Assembly: GCA_037447655.1 (NCBI GenBank)
Contig: JBBHKE010002970.1
Coordinates: 1 to 64,000, forward strand
Direction: 5' to 3'
Source of the DNA: Zygnema cylindricum
Taxonomy: Eukaryota; Streptophyta; Zygnematophyceae; Zygnematales; Zygnemataceae
Length of the DNA stretch: 64,000 bases
The notes under the pieces were generated by a model. That model searched no databases. It saw only the letters and a program-made list of their open reading frames with translations, and was not told where the DNA came from. Positions 1 through 11,277 of the stretch are shown piece by piece (position 1 is the first letter of the stretch; every line of letters starts with the position of its first letter). Made by a program: the position numbers and the translations under genes.

Positions 1-535
1 AGAGCAAAGGAATAAATAGCGTAAAAAAAAAATTAGTGTTATTAACACTAATCGGGATTTTTATTTATTTTTTTAATATATATATATACTAATTAATCCC
101 TAACTGTAATTTGGGTTGTCCTGAATAATAATTACCCGCCCTTTCGATATCTATAGTAGTATGTGTATTCGTACAAAATCTGACAATTCGTACGCCGTCG
201 CCCTGTTCACACGTCGACGGACGAATACATGAGAACGTGATTTTTGTCGACGATTTTGCGTCTCTTTCTTCCAGTGCACATTCACATGTGTGCGCAATAA
301 TGTTAAGTGTCTTTTTATGCCTTTGTAACTCACAAAGTACCATCTCGTACGGAGATACCCTGTCCGTATGCCATGCTATTTCCATCGCAGTGTACTTCCA
401 TTATAAGCGCTAATTGGAAAAAAAACCCTAATTAGAATAATGGAAAAAATAGAATTATGGATTGTATTTCAGGTTTTTTTTTTTTGAAAAAGGGCACCGA
501 ATTAGCGTTATTTACTCTAATAGCGATAGCGGTGT
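1..535. mobile_element. Long TA-type MITE, cut by the window edge
   Basis: The right end reads CTAATAGCGATAGCGGTGTA, the inverted terminal motif shared by all TA-flanked MITEs in this window. The interior (about 145-260) matches the interior of the complete copy at 19142-19703: a stretch of GTACAAAATCTGACAA followed by CGTACG-rich sequence and a GAACGTGAT motif. The left terminus is not visible, either outside the window or decayed. It has no coding capacity, so it is non-autonomous. Confidence 0.5.
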
Positions 536-894
536 ACCGTACAGTACTGTACGAAACTGTACTTTACTATATTTAATTGTGTACTGTACTGTATTGTTTA
601 CGGAATAACAGAATTGTCGTACTATAAAAACGTGGCCAGCGAAAATCTAAAGCGTCCAAACGAGCGTAAACGGTACGGATGTCCACTATCGTACGGCATA
701 ATTCCCGTGATTTGGCAGTGAGTACAGTACTGTGCAGTACTGTACTTTTTGAAGAAACCTAAAAGGACGGAATTTCATGTTTTGGTGAAAGTCTACGTGC
801 ATGAAAAAATCCAGATATGCTGTTTTATCCGATGATGTGATGCGCAGCCAAATCTTGACAGTTGTGACAGGATTCTATGAACCTTACAGTAAAG
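536..894. other. Non-coding stretch, GTAC-rich
   Basis: No convincing reading frame. The stretch is dense in GTAC, including several overlapping CAGTACTGTAC palindromes near 540-600 and 720-750. I see no gene. Confidence 0.5.
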
Positions 895-1098
895 TACACC
901 GTGTATTATTAGGGTTAATGTTCTTTTTGCCACTTAAAACCTCTTTTATCCGTACACACTTGTCCAATTTTATATCTGACGGTTGCAAATGAAAGGTAAT
1001 AGTCTCAGCTTCCGATTAGCTGTATTTAACTGAAAATCGGACAAGTGTGTACGGAGAAAATATTATTTTAGTGGCAAAAAAATAATAAATTGTACTGT
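895..1098. mobile_element. Foldback TA-type MITE, copy a (decayed)
   Basis: It begins TACACCGTG and shows the family's two internal inverted arms, CCGTACACACTTGTCC and its complement near 1040, plus GCCACTTAAAAC and its complement near 1070. The right terminal repeat is eroded. Same family as 2399-2616, 6954-7174, 17957-18177 and 20382-20596. Confidence 0.7.
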
Positions 1099-2398
1099 TC
1101 AGTTTTATATCGTACTGAATGAATAATATAACACGATTATCTCGATAAGCTCTGGAGCGAGCCAGAAATGACGAAAACACGTGGACGGTGGCGCTCCATT
1201 TGTCCTCTCAATGGCTTTTCCGCCTTCACGGTATTAGAATGGATCAGGATTAGACCTAATTACTGCTGTGGCATATGTTGCAGTTCCCCTCGTAATAATT
1301 TCCAGACTTCAGTAAGCGCGCTGTCCTGTAAAGCGTTAATGTAAGTTACAGTTATATTCCCATGCTGTACTGTACTGTATTTCTCGCACTTTTTAGGGTT
1401 TTTTTGTACGGCTTGTAGCTTTCGCTGGAGGTTCTTTGTCAGGATTCTTCGGAATTCTTCCAGCTATCGTCATCTTCTGTGAAACTGTCACGTAACTCCT
1501 CGCAGGGTAAAGGTCATTCGGCAGAAGCGTGGCTTTAGGGTAGTAATTTAATATGCCGTATGTCTGCCACCTGTAACAAAACGACAAAACAGATGTCAGC
1601 ATGGCAAGCGTTTCCTCAAAGGAATCGACATCGCTAGAAAATTCACTTCAAGTGGCCTAAGGACCAGAGAAGAATATAACAATACTGACGAATTGACGCC
1701 GACAGCCGAAACGTATTGATTGGCGGAAAAAATATCATTCATATTTCTGGATGGCTGTCCAGCTTACGTAGCGAAGGAACGTCGTTTTGTCCCTCTCAAC
1801 GCCCGGCATGTGACGTCACATGCGCAGACGTCCAATTTATGACCAAGACTTCAGAGGAAAGGTATCGCTATTAGGTGTTTCACTTTTTCCTTATTGAAAA
1901 GGGCTCCGTTTCGCCTGTCGTATGTGATAGTGATACCCGAGGAGAGAATCGAGTCTCCATTCGAACACTTTTTTAGCAAATGAGACGCGGCCACGTGTGT
2001 ACGCTTAGTTGTCAACTCGAGGCAATTTTCAAAAGTTTTAGAAATGTGTACGCGAAAATTTATACACGTGGCTGAAGCTAATAAAATGTTGGAAATTGCT
2101 CTAACGGAGGGATGGTTTTTCTTCTCCGTTTGCCTTTATTGCATACGACAGACTTAATGGGAGAGCCACAGTTATCATAGAAAATTACCCCCATGACATG
2201 ATTACATACGACGACATGGTAACAAAAGGATTTCTGTTACAACTGGGTGTGTGATAACTGATAAGTTCCACTACCGACGCTCTTTCGGGAAGCTGTCCAC
2301 GTTTCATTTTAAAAATCCGTACAATAGGTCGTCCTTTTCCCGACGTACTCACACATGCTTAAAGTTTACATCCCGACAGTGTAAACAAAAGGCTATAG
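1099..2398. other. Intergenic, no gene seen
   Basis: 1.3 kb with only short frames on both strands, without codon or domain character. It is scattered with GTAC words. Nothing else recognised. Confidence 0.4.
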
Positions 2399-2616
2399 TA
2401 CACCGTGAATCGTTACTAGTGTTAATATTTTTTCGTCTCGTAAAACATTTTGTCTCCGTACACACTGCCCGATTGTGGAGCTGACGGTTGCGATTGAAAG
2501 GTAAGACTCGCAGCTTCCGATTGGCGGTTTCAAATTGAAAATTGGACTAGTGTGTACGGAGGAAATATGTATTAAGTGGTGAAATACTTATTTAACCCTA
2601 ATAGCGATACAAGGTA
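2399..2616. mobile_element. Foldback TA-type MITE, copy b
   Basis: Left end TACACCGTGAATCGTTACTA; right end is the imperfect complement TAATAGCGATACAAGGTA. The two halves are inverted copies of each other (CGTACACACT...AGTGTGTACGGAG), so the whole element can form one long hairpin. It is flanked by TA on both sides. Confidence 0.8.
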
Positions 2617-3159
2617 GGCTGCCGGTTGTCGCATTCCAGAATATGTACGGTATAAAAATGTGACATCCACGGTATCCAACAATGGAATCCAGTTTCTTGT
2701 TTATGTTCGTTAATTCTCATCGAGAATCCAGATTCCTGTTATTTTCCCTCCTCCCGAGGCGCGTAATTTGACGTGTGATGCTAAGGTACAAAAAGCTGTC
2801 GACACCTTTGGCTTGCCAGGACCTTATCAGACCACGGTACAGTACGGCGGTAGTCCTTCTATTAGCTTTAAAGGGCCGGCGTTTTTGGTCCCCAAGTCCT
2901 AAGAGTAAACTTTAGGGCAAATGAAAAGCGCATGCGTGTTTTTAATACGTCATCCTGTACAAAAGAGTACAATTTACAAACACATTGTTACAAATTTGGT
3001 ACCGTTGCGTCGGGATTTGACGGTCAATCCATTGAAGAGCTTTGACTTGCGAAATATTGCAATAAGGGTAACCTTCCATCAGGCGAAAAGTGGGGTTGTT
3101 TACTGGAGAAAGTACCGTTCCGTACTAGGCCGTACTGTTTGTTTTTTTTTTTTTTTAAG
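2617..3159. other. Intergenic, no gene seen
   Basis: No supported gene. A short motif at 3066-3106 (GGTAACCTTCCATCAGGCGA followed by an AAAGTG and GTTTACTG stretch) recurs in altered form at 4088-4130, so this is probably old dispersed repeat. Confidence 0.35.
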
Positions 3160-3276
3160 ATGTTTATTAAAAACTCGTTGAGTTTCTCCAGACTTCTTGG
3201 AGAGAACTACCACCGTCCGATTTTCAATTTTCGACGCAAACGCTTCTTGTTTCCAGTACGTAGCTAGTCTCCTCCA
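3160..3276 (-). pseudogene. Possible plant transposase (Transposase_24 / En-Spm-like) remnant
   Basis: Within a longer open frame on the - strand (3100-3480), about 39 residues read SWRRLATYWKQEAF, then SKIENRT, then a Ser-Lys-Lys-Ser-Gly stretch. The spacing W..L..YW....F...(E)N+.....S..G is the recurring motif of the plant Ptta/En-Spm transposase-associated domain. The rest of the frame is unrecognised and there is no sign of the catalytic domain. The call rests on a motif remembered from the family, so it is tentative; a chance open frame is possible. Confidence 0.3.
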
Positions 3277-6200
3277 ACTGTCCTCGGGAGGAGAGTTTGT
3301 GATTACTGGACGCGTGTTTTGGTCCACTTGTAAAGTCAGAGTCGATCCACGACAGACGTGAAGTAATAAACTTACATGTGGCAATTGGAGTGTACCGTGT
3401 GACATACAAGCCAGCCTGTTCAACGACAAAAAAATCTTGGTTGTATGGTCGACGACAAAAAAAGCTTGGTTGTAAGACATCCTATGACGTCTCCTTCATA
3501 AATGTGCGATACAGCGATTCACGTACAAATGGTACATCCTTGGACATTTGTACAAACTTTAATTTTGCAACGGTTTTCGTGGCCGTTGATACCACAACAA
3601 CCGTAAGAACGTTCAAATTGTACATTAGCGTGACGCTATTAGATATTTTAATCGGCGTCCACCCGTACACAGACGCAGCTGCGATTTTGTCCTTTTGGAA
3701 ATGATGATTATTCCTGGGCGGCTCAAAAGGTCCTACGTAGTACCAATCGCAATCTAACACCTCATTCACTGGCACGACCTGATGGAAGGGTGCTACAAAT
3801 TTTACTCCCAGTAAACGTGTTCGTACGATTACTGGGAACGCCTGATGGAAGGTTACCCTAAACCGGTTAGACTTTTGCCGCGCTTTTGAACGTTGATCGT
3901 CATAAAAAATAAACATTCCACACGGCTGACCACACTGCTTTTACGTAACAAAACTGCGACGACCACATGTAATAATAAAGTGTTTTCGCAAGCCCATTTT
4001 TTCACCAAATTAGTGGACAAAAGCTATGTGTCACTTCAAAGTGAGAACATTTTGTTGGCTTTTAACTTATCTTCAAAACTGAAACCTAAGGGTAACCCTC
4101 GATCTGGCGAAAAGTGAGATTGTTTACTGAAATCCACGAGTTTTCCTACAAGTATAATATGTATATATGTATATATCTAAATAGATGTATATATATATAC
4201 ATTATAAAACATGTTATTGTACAAGATTTTCTAAACTTTGAGGTGAAAACTTTGACTAACGATTTTCTTCTTTTTCATATCCGCGACGCAATCCCTCTTT
4301 CTATCCGGTTTGTGGGTGGTGTACAGTTGGTACACCTAAAAAAGGAAGATATGATCCACGACGGACGAGCGATGGCAACCCTACAATCGGCATAGGCCAA
4401 TTGCCTTTGGGCTGGCTAGATTCAAATCCAACGAAACCGACGATAAAACATTTACCACAAGATATCCTCGATGCTCTTTTTGCCATCCATTAACCTTTGT
4501 GGAAGGGACTATGCAAAGGCACAAACAATTAATGGCATGTTAGCCATTATGTTATATTTCGACGTTGTGATCTTTTTTATGTTAAGGAATAGTCCAACGT
4601 GCGTACAAATTTGTTGTGTGGCACCAAAGTCTATAATCTAATTGTTGAATTTCCCCTTGTTCTCGTTGCTTTTACTATATTTCAGCATACTTTGATGGAA
4701 GGAAGAGTGGGCGAAGGCGAGAATACAAAATCGGGAAAAAATGGCGAAACTTTTTGGAATCAGTGACGTTGAAGTTGTCGCAATTGAGCATCACGTAAAA
4801 ATGTCACAAACCTTTGACATCTACAATGTCAAGAAAACTAGACGTTTACAATCGCCGCTATTTTGTAAACTTCACCAATTTTAGCGTTTTGTAGTCATGT
4901 ACAATTGTCAAAAATTGTACCCTCGTCTGCATCCATCACAGTTTAAAGTAATGGTATTTTTACCGAACATCGGAACACTCTCAAAAGTAGTGGTGTGTAT
5001 CGATGTCCCCTTGCCAATATTCGATATGTACCTAATTTTGGGAACACGATATTCGACACATTGAGAATATCAATATCGTGATATTTAAGCGATGTATTAG
5101 CTGATAACTCGATATATTTATATCGCGATGTATCAAAGTGGCGTAAATTCATTTTTTTTCAAAAGTACCCTCCCCCCTTCCCCTCCCCCCCCCTCTTGGC
5201 GCGCACTCTGTGGGGGTATAATTCGGTGATTCACCGTACGATTTTCGTACGATTCGACGTGCTATGTACTGTACTAAAGCTGTAGGGACACCCACTTTTT
5301 ACCATATATATTGCAATAGTTTTTGTTTTTCTCGGAGCGATATATCGATCCCTTTGACAGATCAATATTCGATTTATCGAATATCATTTTTTTTGCGATA
5401 AATTCTTACCCGATACACAACACTTTTGAAAAGTACCGTGGAGAATATTCATTGAAAAACCACGTAACAAGACTAAGTTTCGGTTACATGGGAACATACC
5501 CTTAGACTGTGTGACCATGTCTTCTTAGGCACCATAAATTGAGTTAATTATACAAACTTTTCTTCACATGTTTACTCTAATAATTTCTTCACACTAATAG
5601 TGATTCTCGGTGTACTGAAATATGTTGTCAAAAGTCCGTTATGATATGCAGCTCTAAATAAACTGCAACTGCACGGTTAAATATAGGACAAAATACATAA
5701 CAAAATACGGTATATGCACTGAACAATACTTAGAACGAATCGCTTTCAATCGTAGAGTTGACGCACGGCCGTTTAAAATTGATAGTTAACGGCCGGTAAC
5801 CAAGTATGCATTCCTGCGGCAGTTTCTCACCAATTTGTCAACTCCGGCATCAGGCCGTGGACCCCTCTACCGACAGCTGGCATGCATACCTGTCTCCACG
5901 TGCAGCACTGCTCAACATCAATCTGACTGGATGTTCAACAATTTGCCTGCCACGGATGATTTTGTAGATTTTGGCTCTAACAGTAATAGGTTTGCTTTGG
6001 ACACGTGGCAGAAATTGAAGGAGCGATACTTAACCATGTGGTCTGGCAGCCAAGGATCTTGATGAGCTGTATGGCCTTGCAGCGTACGGATATTTGTTTT
6101 GAAAGCGTACGGATATTTGTTTTGAATCGGTCGCTTTTGACGAGCTGGAAAAAGGTTACGGGAACTTCCGGAAACGCCGGGAGATTCGCGGTTTCATATC

Positions 6201-6953
6201 CGACAAATCTGCATTAATGGTCGAAAGAAACTGCAAATTTTTGAAATGCAGAAAAAATTCAGCGAATCCAATTGTCGCTTTTTACCTCGAAATAACCGTC
6301 AAGTTGTCACGTGACTCCTGCATCCCATTGGCTGATAAAAAAATCGTAATTTTAAGGGTTTTAGATGTATTGTATTCAAGAGCAAAATTTCATTTTTAAG
6401 GTTTTTTAGGGTGTGTATAGTTAGGGTTTGTATTTGTTAAGGTACGGTGAATGTTTTTCTTTTAACAGATTCTCCAGCTTCTGATTTATTTTCAACTTTG
6501 ACCAGAGTCTGCATCGCCACGTCATCACAACTGACAATCCGCAATGCCGTACGGTACAAAGTGTACTTTTTTGGCTAAGAAATATGTACCGTAAAGTACT
6601 TCAGTACAGAATATTTTTTTTACGCCAGAGCATATTATATTTCTTATTTAGGTACAGGACGGACCTAATCAACTTTTCGAATTCCTGGAGTAATCCATTT
6701 GTCGGTGGAAACTGGTACAAAATATGTCGTTTTCTGGGCGGCAGGCTGACGTCCATTTCGACATTTTCAAAAGTACACGTAAAACACAATGACCATCCTC
6801 ATCATTCTTTCATGACCGCAAAATAAAACAAAACAAATCAAAACATCCAATAAAAATGAAAATTCGTTGAAACAATTTAACAGATGGCAAACGTACAACA
6901 GCCGAAAGCCCAGAAAATCGGCCTTCTCTGTATATACCGCAAATACTAAATAG
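3277..6953. other. Intergenic, repeat debris
   Basis: No gene supported. Visible structures: an open but unrecognised frame at 3482-3916 (-); an AT-rich stretch at 4140-4205; a possible decayed inverted-repeat element at 4993-5421 with TGTATCG at one end and CGATACA at the other, rich in CGATAT palindromes; and a block at 5467-5505 (ACTAAGTTTCGGTTACATG) that recurs at 8036-8060. Confidence 0.35.
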
Positions 6954-7174
6954 TACACCGTGAATCGCTATTAGTGTTAATGTTTTTTTCGCCACATATA
7001 ACATTTTCTCTCCGTACACACTTGTCGGATTGTAGATGTGGAGGCTGCAATTGAAAGCCTAGATTCTCGGCTTCCGATTGGTGGTCTCAAATTGAAAATA
7101 GGACAAGTGAGTACGGATAAAAGATGCTTTAAGTGGCGAAAAAATTATTAACCCTAATAGCGATACAAGGTGTA
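6954..7174. mobile_element. Foldback TA-type MITE, copy c
   Basis: Starts TACACCGTGAATCGCTATTA and ends TAGCGATACAAGGTGTA. The inner arms CTCCGTACACACTTGTC and GGACAAGTGAGTACGG are complementary. The element is 221 bp with TA at each end and no coding capacity. Confidence 0.85.
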
Positions 7175-9525
7175 CTATAAAATCATATTTCAATAAAAAG
7201 CTAATAACATTTTTTTATGGCCTTTCATATTGCGAAGTATCTGAAATTATTTTCTTACTGATAGTAAGGGTACTTTCGCATGTGCTAAAGTTACAGTTAT
7301 TTTTTGTCGTTTTGCTTCATAACTTATAAAAAAACGGGAAATTCCGCAACCGTACCAAAAAATTGAAATTATCACCGTATAAGTTGCGTTACCTTGAAAC
7401 TCTATACATACAGTAGGTTGTCGTCTAGCGCGATGCAATTTTTCGTCTATCGCATTTCGACCCACTTTCGCATCCTTCCAGCACATGTTCAAACTTTACA
7501 TCAAATCACCTCGCAAGGTGATTGTAAATATAGTCCAATAAGATGAGCGAATAGGCAGATGTTGTCGCACGTGTCAGAAGATTTTTCAATTTTTTTGCGC
7601 GGAAAAAACCCCACTGCACGTTTCCAGCCTGTGCGTACTGTTTTCCGTGCGCCGATTTCTGTACAGGGGCCCTCTCTCAAACACACGTGACTCCACACAT
7701 ACGACGTAGGAAAAACATTGGGCACCTGTCGGCAAGTGGGAAGACGAAAAACGAAACAACATTTTTGTGCGACACCGAAAGGTATTTTAGGGTTTTGACA
7801 CGTCGACAATGTGGCGTACGGACATTACCAGGTCGCAAAACTGTACGGCGTGTGGAGAGACTCCTCAAATTGAAGCCGAGTGGAAGTTTCACCTCATTTT
7901 GTGTACCACTTTATCTGTCACACTATTTCGTACACGTCTACGTAAGTCACTTTTTTAAGTAACAAGTTATTTGTGTTGACATCCGAATGATCTGAAAGTT
8001 GTACGGAGAATCTTCGCTAAAAAACAAAGTAGCAAGACTAAGTTTCGGTTACATGCGAAAGTACCCTAAGGGTTAAATTCCATCAAGGTAAAAAAATTGT
8101 CCCTGACGAAATTACAAAAAGTACGAAAATGTACTATACCATACTATATCTCCATGATGTATATAATCAAATATTTTTAAACTTTTAAAAATTTTGCAGA
8201 TGTTGACCAAAAAATTATTGAACAAACAAAGTAATGACACGTGTCTAATTACAAGAATTTTTTTTGTTTAATATAATCTTCGTTCTTAGGGATCTCGTTT
8301 CACGCCATGTCAACATTTTAGTTGGCCGGAAATAAGATTGATACAATGCGATTCTCAATCTCTGTAATCTAACAAATCTCTATGTTATACTTTCGATTGG
8401 TTGTAAAAAAAAATAAAGATGGCACTATTTAAACACCATGGAATTTACAAAATTAAAAACTGAATGAAAATCAACTGTGGGATAGGCCCAGTTTTTACAG
8501 GATCATTACCAACATCTCTATCTTCACCCACATTCTAAAAAGACACTCAAACTGCAAATAAAATTTGAAAATAAGGTGCACCTACAATGACCTTTGATAA
8601 AATATTTGCTGTGGTTAAGATTCCGTACTACTTTGAAGGAGGTCCTGAAGAAAGTCAGACTTTGAAATGTGACGGTTATGAAACGTAGTACAACGTGACG
8701 ATTTGTACAACCTGCCCGATTAGAAACAACAAAACAACAACAATGGTAGGCGTCTTGATTTTTGTGAAATTGCAGATGTTTGGGGTTTGGTGACATTGTG
8801 ACGTCACACTTACTTGGGACAACGCCGATGTCACTAATTCAATAAATTTCCACCATGGTTTCTTGATTTAGTTTTTTCTACTTTTCTCACTCAACTTGCC
8901 ATTAAAAAAAACCTCAAATTTGTCAAAATAATTTTTTTAAAAGATATTTCATTTTGTACCAATATTGTCGTGTCTCATTCTAAAAAATGTGAGATGAAAG
9001 CGATGGTGTGAAAGGGAGAGGGGAGAGGCGACGACGACGCAAAATTTTGCAAAGGACCCAATGAATGAAAGTGGAGGTCCGAGACCCTTGCAATTTTGTT
9101 TACGTACATGCGCGTGACGGGCACTGAGAAAAATAGCGAGGACTCTCCCTCGTCCTAAATTTTTCCCACTCTTGTGGCGCGTGCGTGGGTCGTTTTTCAT
9201 TCGCTGTTTGGGCGGTACTTGAACTAAAATCACCCCCTCGAGGTGATTTTGGATGAAGTTTTTTTTTGGGCTGGATTCTCTTGCTTGGGGGTCGAAAGGG
9301 GAAAAACGCCAAAATGCGTTCACATGACGACAAACATGCCGTACATCCAAAGTATGAATTGACGTTCACTCTACTTTGGTAAAAATGATTTTGTCGTATG
9401 GCTAAAGTTTTTGTCAAAGTTCCCTGAATTTTAGGGCAAAAAGACATAGAAAAGTAGATACTTTCAAACATGGGGACGTACCCTAAAGCTCTTTAGCATT
9501 GTCGTAGGACAAATTGTGCCGCCCT
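7175..9525. other. Intergenic, no gene seen
   Basis: About 2.3 kb. Several open frames of 70-130 codons on both strands overlap one another around 7500-7960 and 8950-9470, but none has recognisable domains or splice-bounded structure. A dispersed repeat shared with 5409-5510 lies at 7985-8070. Confidence 0.35.
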
Positions 9526-9592
9526 CTTCCGTACACACACCCTATTCCGTACATACGCCCGATTCCGTACATACACCCGATTCCGTACATTG
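9526..9592 (+). repeat. Short tandem repeat, 17-19 bp unit
   Basis: Three to four imperfect units of the form ATTCCGTACATACACCCG in a row, differing by one or two bases. No function visible. Confidence 0.75.
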
Positions 9593-9767
9593 TGACATAA
9601 TGTTCCGCCGATCACCGACGCAGTAAATGACTTTCGGCTCCACCGACATTTGTCCGTACATACGGTCTTTTGGCACCATTTCCGTACACTCCCTGTTGAC
9701 GACTTGACGACATCTCGAAAAATTGTCCGTTTCGAGCCAACGGCCTACTGCCCTACTGGCCTCGTGC

Positions 9768-10038
9768 CACGTGTCACTCTCTAGGACTCTTTTCACTCTC
9801 CACGTGGCACTCTCTTTCAGCCAGTATCTCTCCATATCTGGGTGTTGTTGCCACGTGGCATTTTTTCCTCCCCACTTATTGTTTTTTTACCAGAGTATTT
9901 TTGGTTGGTGTTTTCCTCCACGTGGCCGTTTGTTGTCCTTCCACGTGGCACTATTCTGCCACGTGTCAGCAAGATCGTATTCCTCTCTCGGCCCCTCCCT
10001 TTCTATCTCCTTCTCTCCCTCTCTTTTTCATTCTCTCA

Positions 10039-10077
<39 letters not shown>

Positions 10078-10231
10078 TCGCTCTCTCTCACACACCCTTT
10101 CCCCTCTCTCTTCTCTCTTTCCACCTCCTCTAATTGTTTTTTTGCCAAGTGGCATCTTCTCATATGTACACGTGGCAATATTTTTTGGCAGTATCTGCCA
10201 GTAAACGACAATTCATGGCTGCTGCCACGTG
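9768..10231. promoter_or_regulatory. Cluster of eight CACGTG (G-box) palindromes upstream of the DUF620 gene
   Basis: CACGTG occurs at 9768, 9801, 9852, 9919, 9942, 9960, 10169 and 10226, several times as the longer palindrome GCCACGTGGC. This is the core bound by plant bZIP, bHLH and PIF-type factors. The cluster lies 0.4-0.9 kb upstream of the first ATG of the DUF620 frame on the same strand, so a promoter role is plausible. Two more CACGTG sites lie inside exon 1 (11106 and 11138). The alternative is an expanded repeat with no regulatory role. Confidence 0.45.
10012..10098. repeat. CT microsatellite
   Basis: CT-rich tract with an uninterrupted (CT)n core around 10041-10072, between two groups of G-boxes. 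Confidence 0.9.
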
Positions 10232-10295
10232 GCAATCAGCCAATGGGGCTGCTTTTCTTTTCCGAAACAACAAAAAGGATATAAACATCTTTTAA

Positions 10296-10400
10296 GAAAT
10301 AAGAGAGAAAGAGAGAGAGAGAGAAAGAGAGAAAGAGAGAAAGAGAGAGCGAGAGAGAGAAAGAGAGAGAGAGAGAGGGGGAGAGAGAGAGAGAGAAAAA
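10296..10400. repeat. GA microsatellite
   Basis: Interrupted (GA)n tract on the + strand, complementary to the CT tract at 10012-10098. Confidence 0.9.
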
Positions 10401-10665
10401 GTAGGGATCCTTACAAATCGTACGTCAATATATAAAGTTAACAATTTTGAAAAAAATAAAACAGTTAATACAAACAAGTAAATAATTTAAAAGTAATTAA
10501 AGAAAATGAATTAAAAAGCAAACAATTTTGTAAATTAACTAAAGTTATCAACTGAAAAAATTAAAAGTGTGTAACTAGAAACCTAACGCAAAACCAAAAA
10601 AAAAACTGATTGAGTAAAATAAATAAAACTAAATAAATTAAAAGTTAAAAGGAACTATTGTTCCG

Positions 10666-11277
10666 ATGTCACGTCTCGTTTGTCTTCACGCGGGTCCCAC
10701 TTTGTCTCCCTCTCGAGACGATTTCCAAACCCCCTTTTACCAACATTCCTCTCCCTCTCCTCCCTCCTCTCCTCCTTCCTCTCTTCCTCATCCCTCTCAC
10801 CTCCCTCATTCCTCTTTCCCTCCCCCCCCTCTCGCTCTCCCTCCCAAAAACTCGAAACCTTCCGAAAAACCTTCTCCCTCTCCCTCTCCCTCTCCCTCTC
10901 CCTCTTCCCCTCCCTCTCCTCCGCCCCTTCTCCCTCCCTTCCCCCCTTCACACAAAATGGCCTCCCTCTCCCACCCTCCCTCCGTACCCCTCCCTCCTAT
11001 GTCCTTTTCGTCCGTTTGTCTCCACTTTTTACCCCTTTTTTCGGACTTTTCCCCCGGGGGTCTTAACGCGGTTTTCGAGGAATCTAAGAGCCAACCGGAG
11101 ACCTCCACGTGGTACCCGGGCGTGTTCCAATGGTTGACACGTGGCAAAATAAATGAAGAGGATATCGTCAAAAGGGCCGAGAATCGTCTTCTTTTGACGC
11201 TTCTTGGGACGCCTTTGGCTGCCCAAACGACGCACTTTCGAGTTTCGCCGGAATCCACGTCGGAAGTTTGTATTCCG
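10666..11277 (+). CDS. DUF620 gene, exon 1
   Basis: Ends CCG|GTGAGT in phase 0. The conserved part is roughly 11050-11277 (GLNAVFEE, WYPGVFQWLTRG, RLLLTLLGTPL). Upstream of 10957 the frame is a CCCTCC/CTCTCC tract giving Ser/Pro repeats, more likely 5' UTR or low-complexity leader. Candidate starts are ATG 10666, 10957 and 10999. Confidence 0.7.

Noticed and set aside
3482-3916. 145-codon open frame on the - strand
   Set aside because: No recognisable domain or splice context, in a repeat-rich area; open length alone is not enough.
8949-9471. Two overlapping frames of over 120 codons on the - strand
   Set aside because: They overlap out of frame, have random composition and no family resemblance.
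9723-10284. Three overlapping Ser/Leu-rich frames on the + strand
   Set aside because: They are translations of the CT microsatellite and the G-box region, not proteins.
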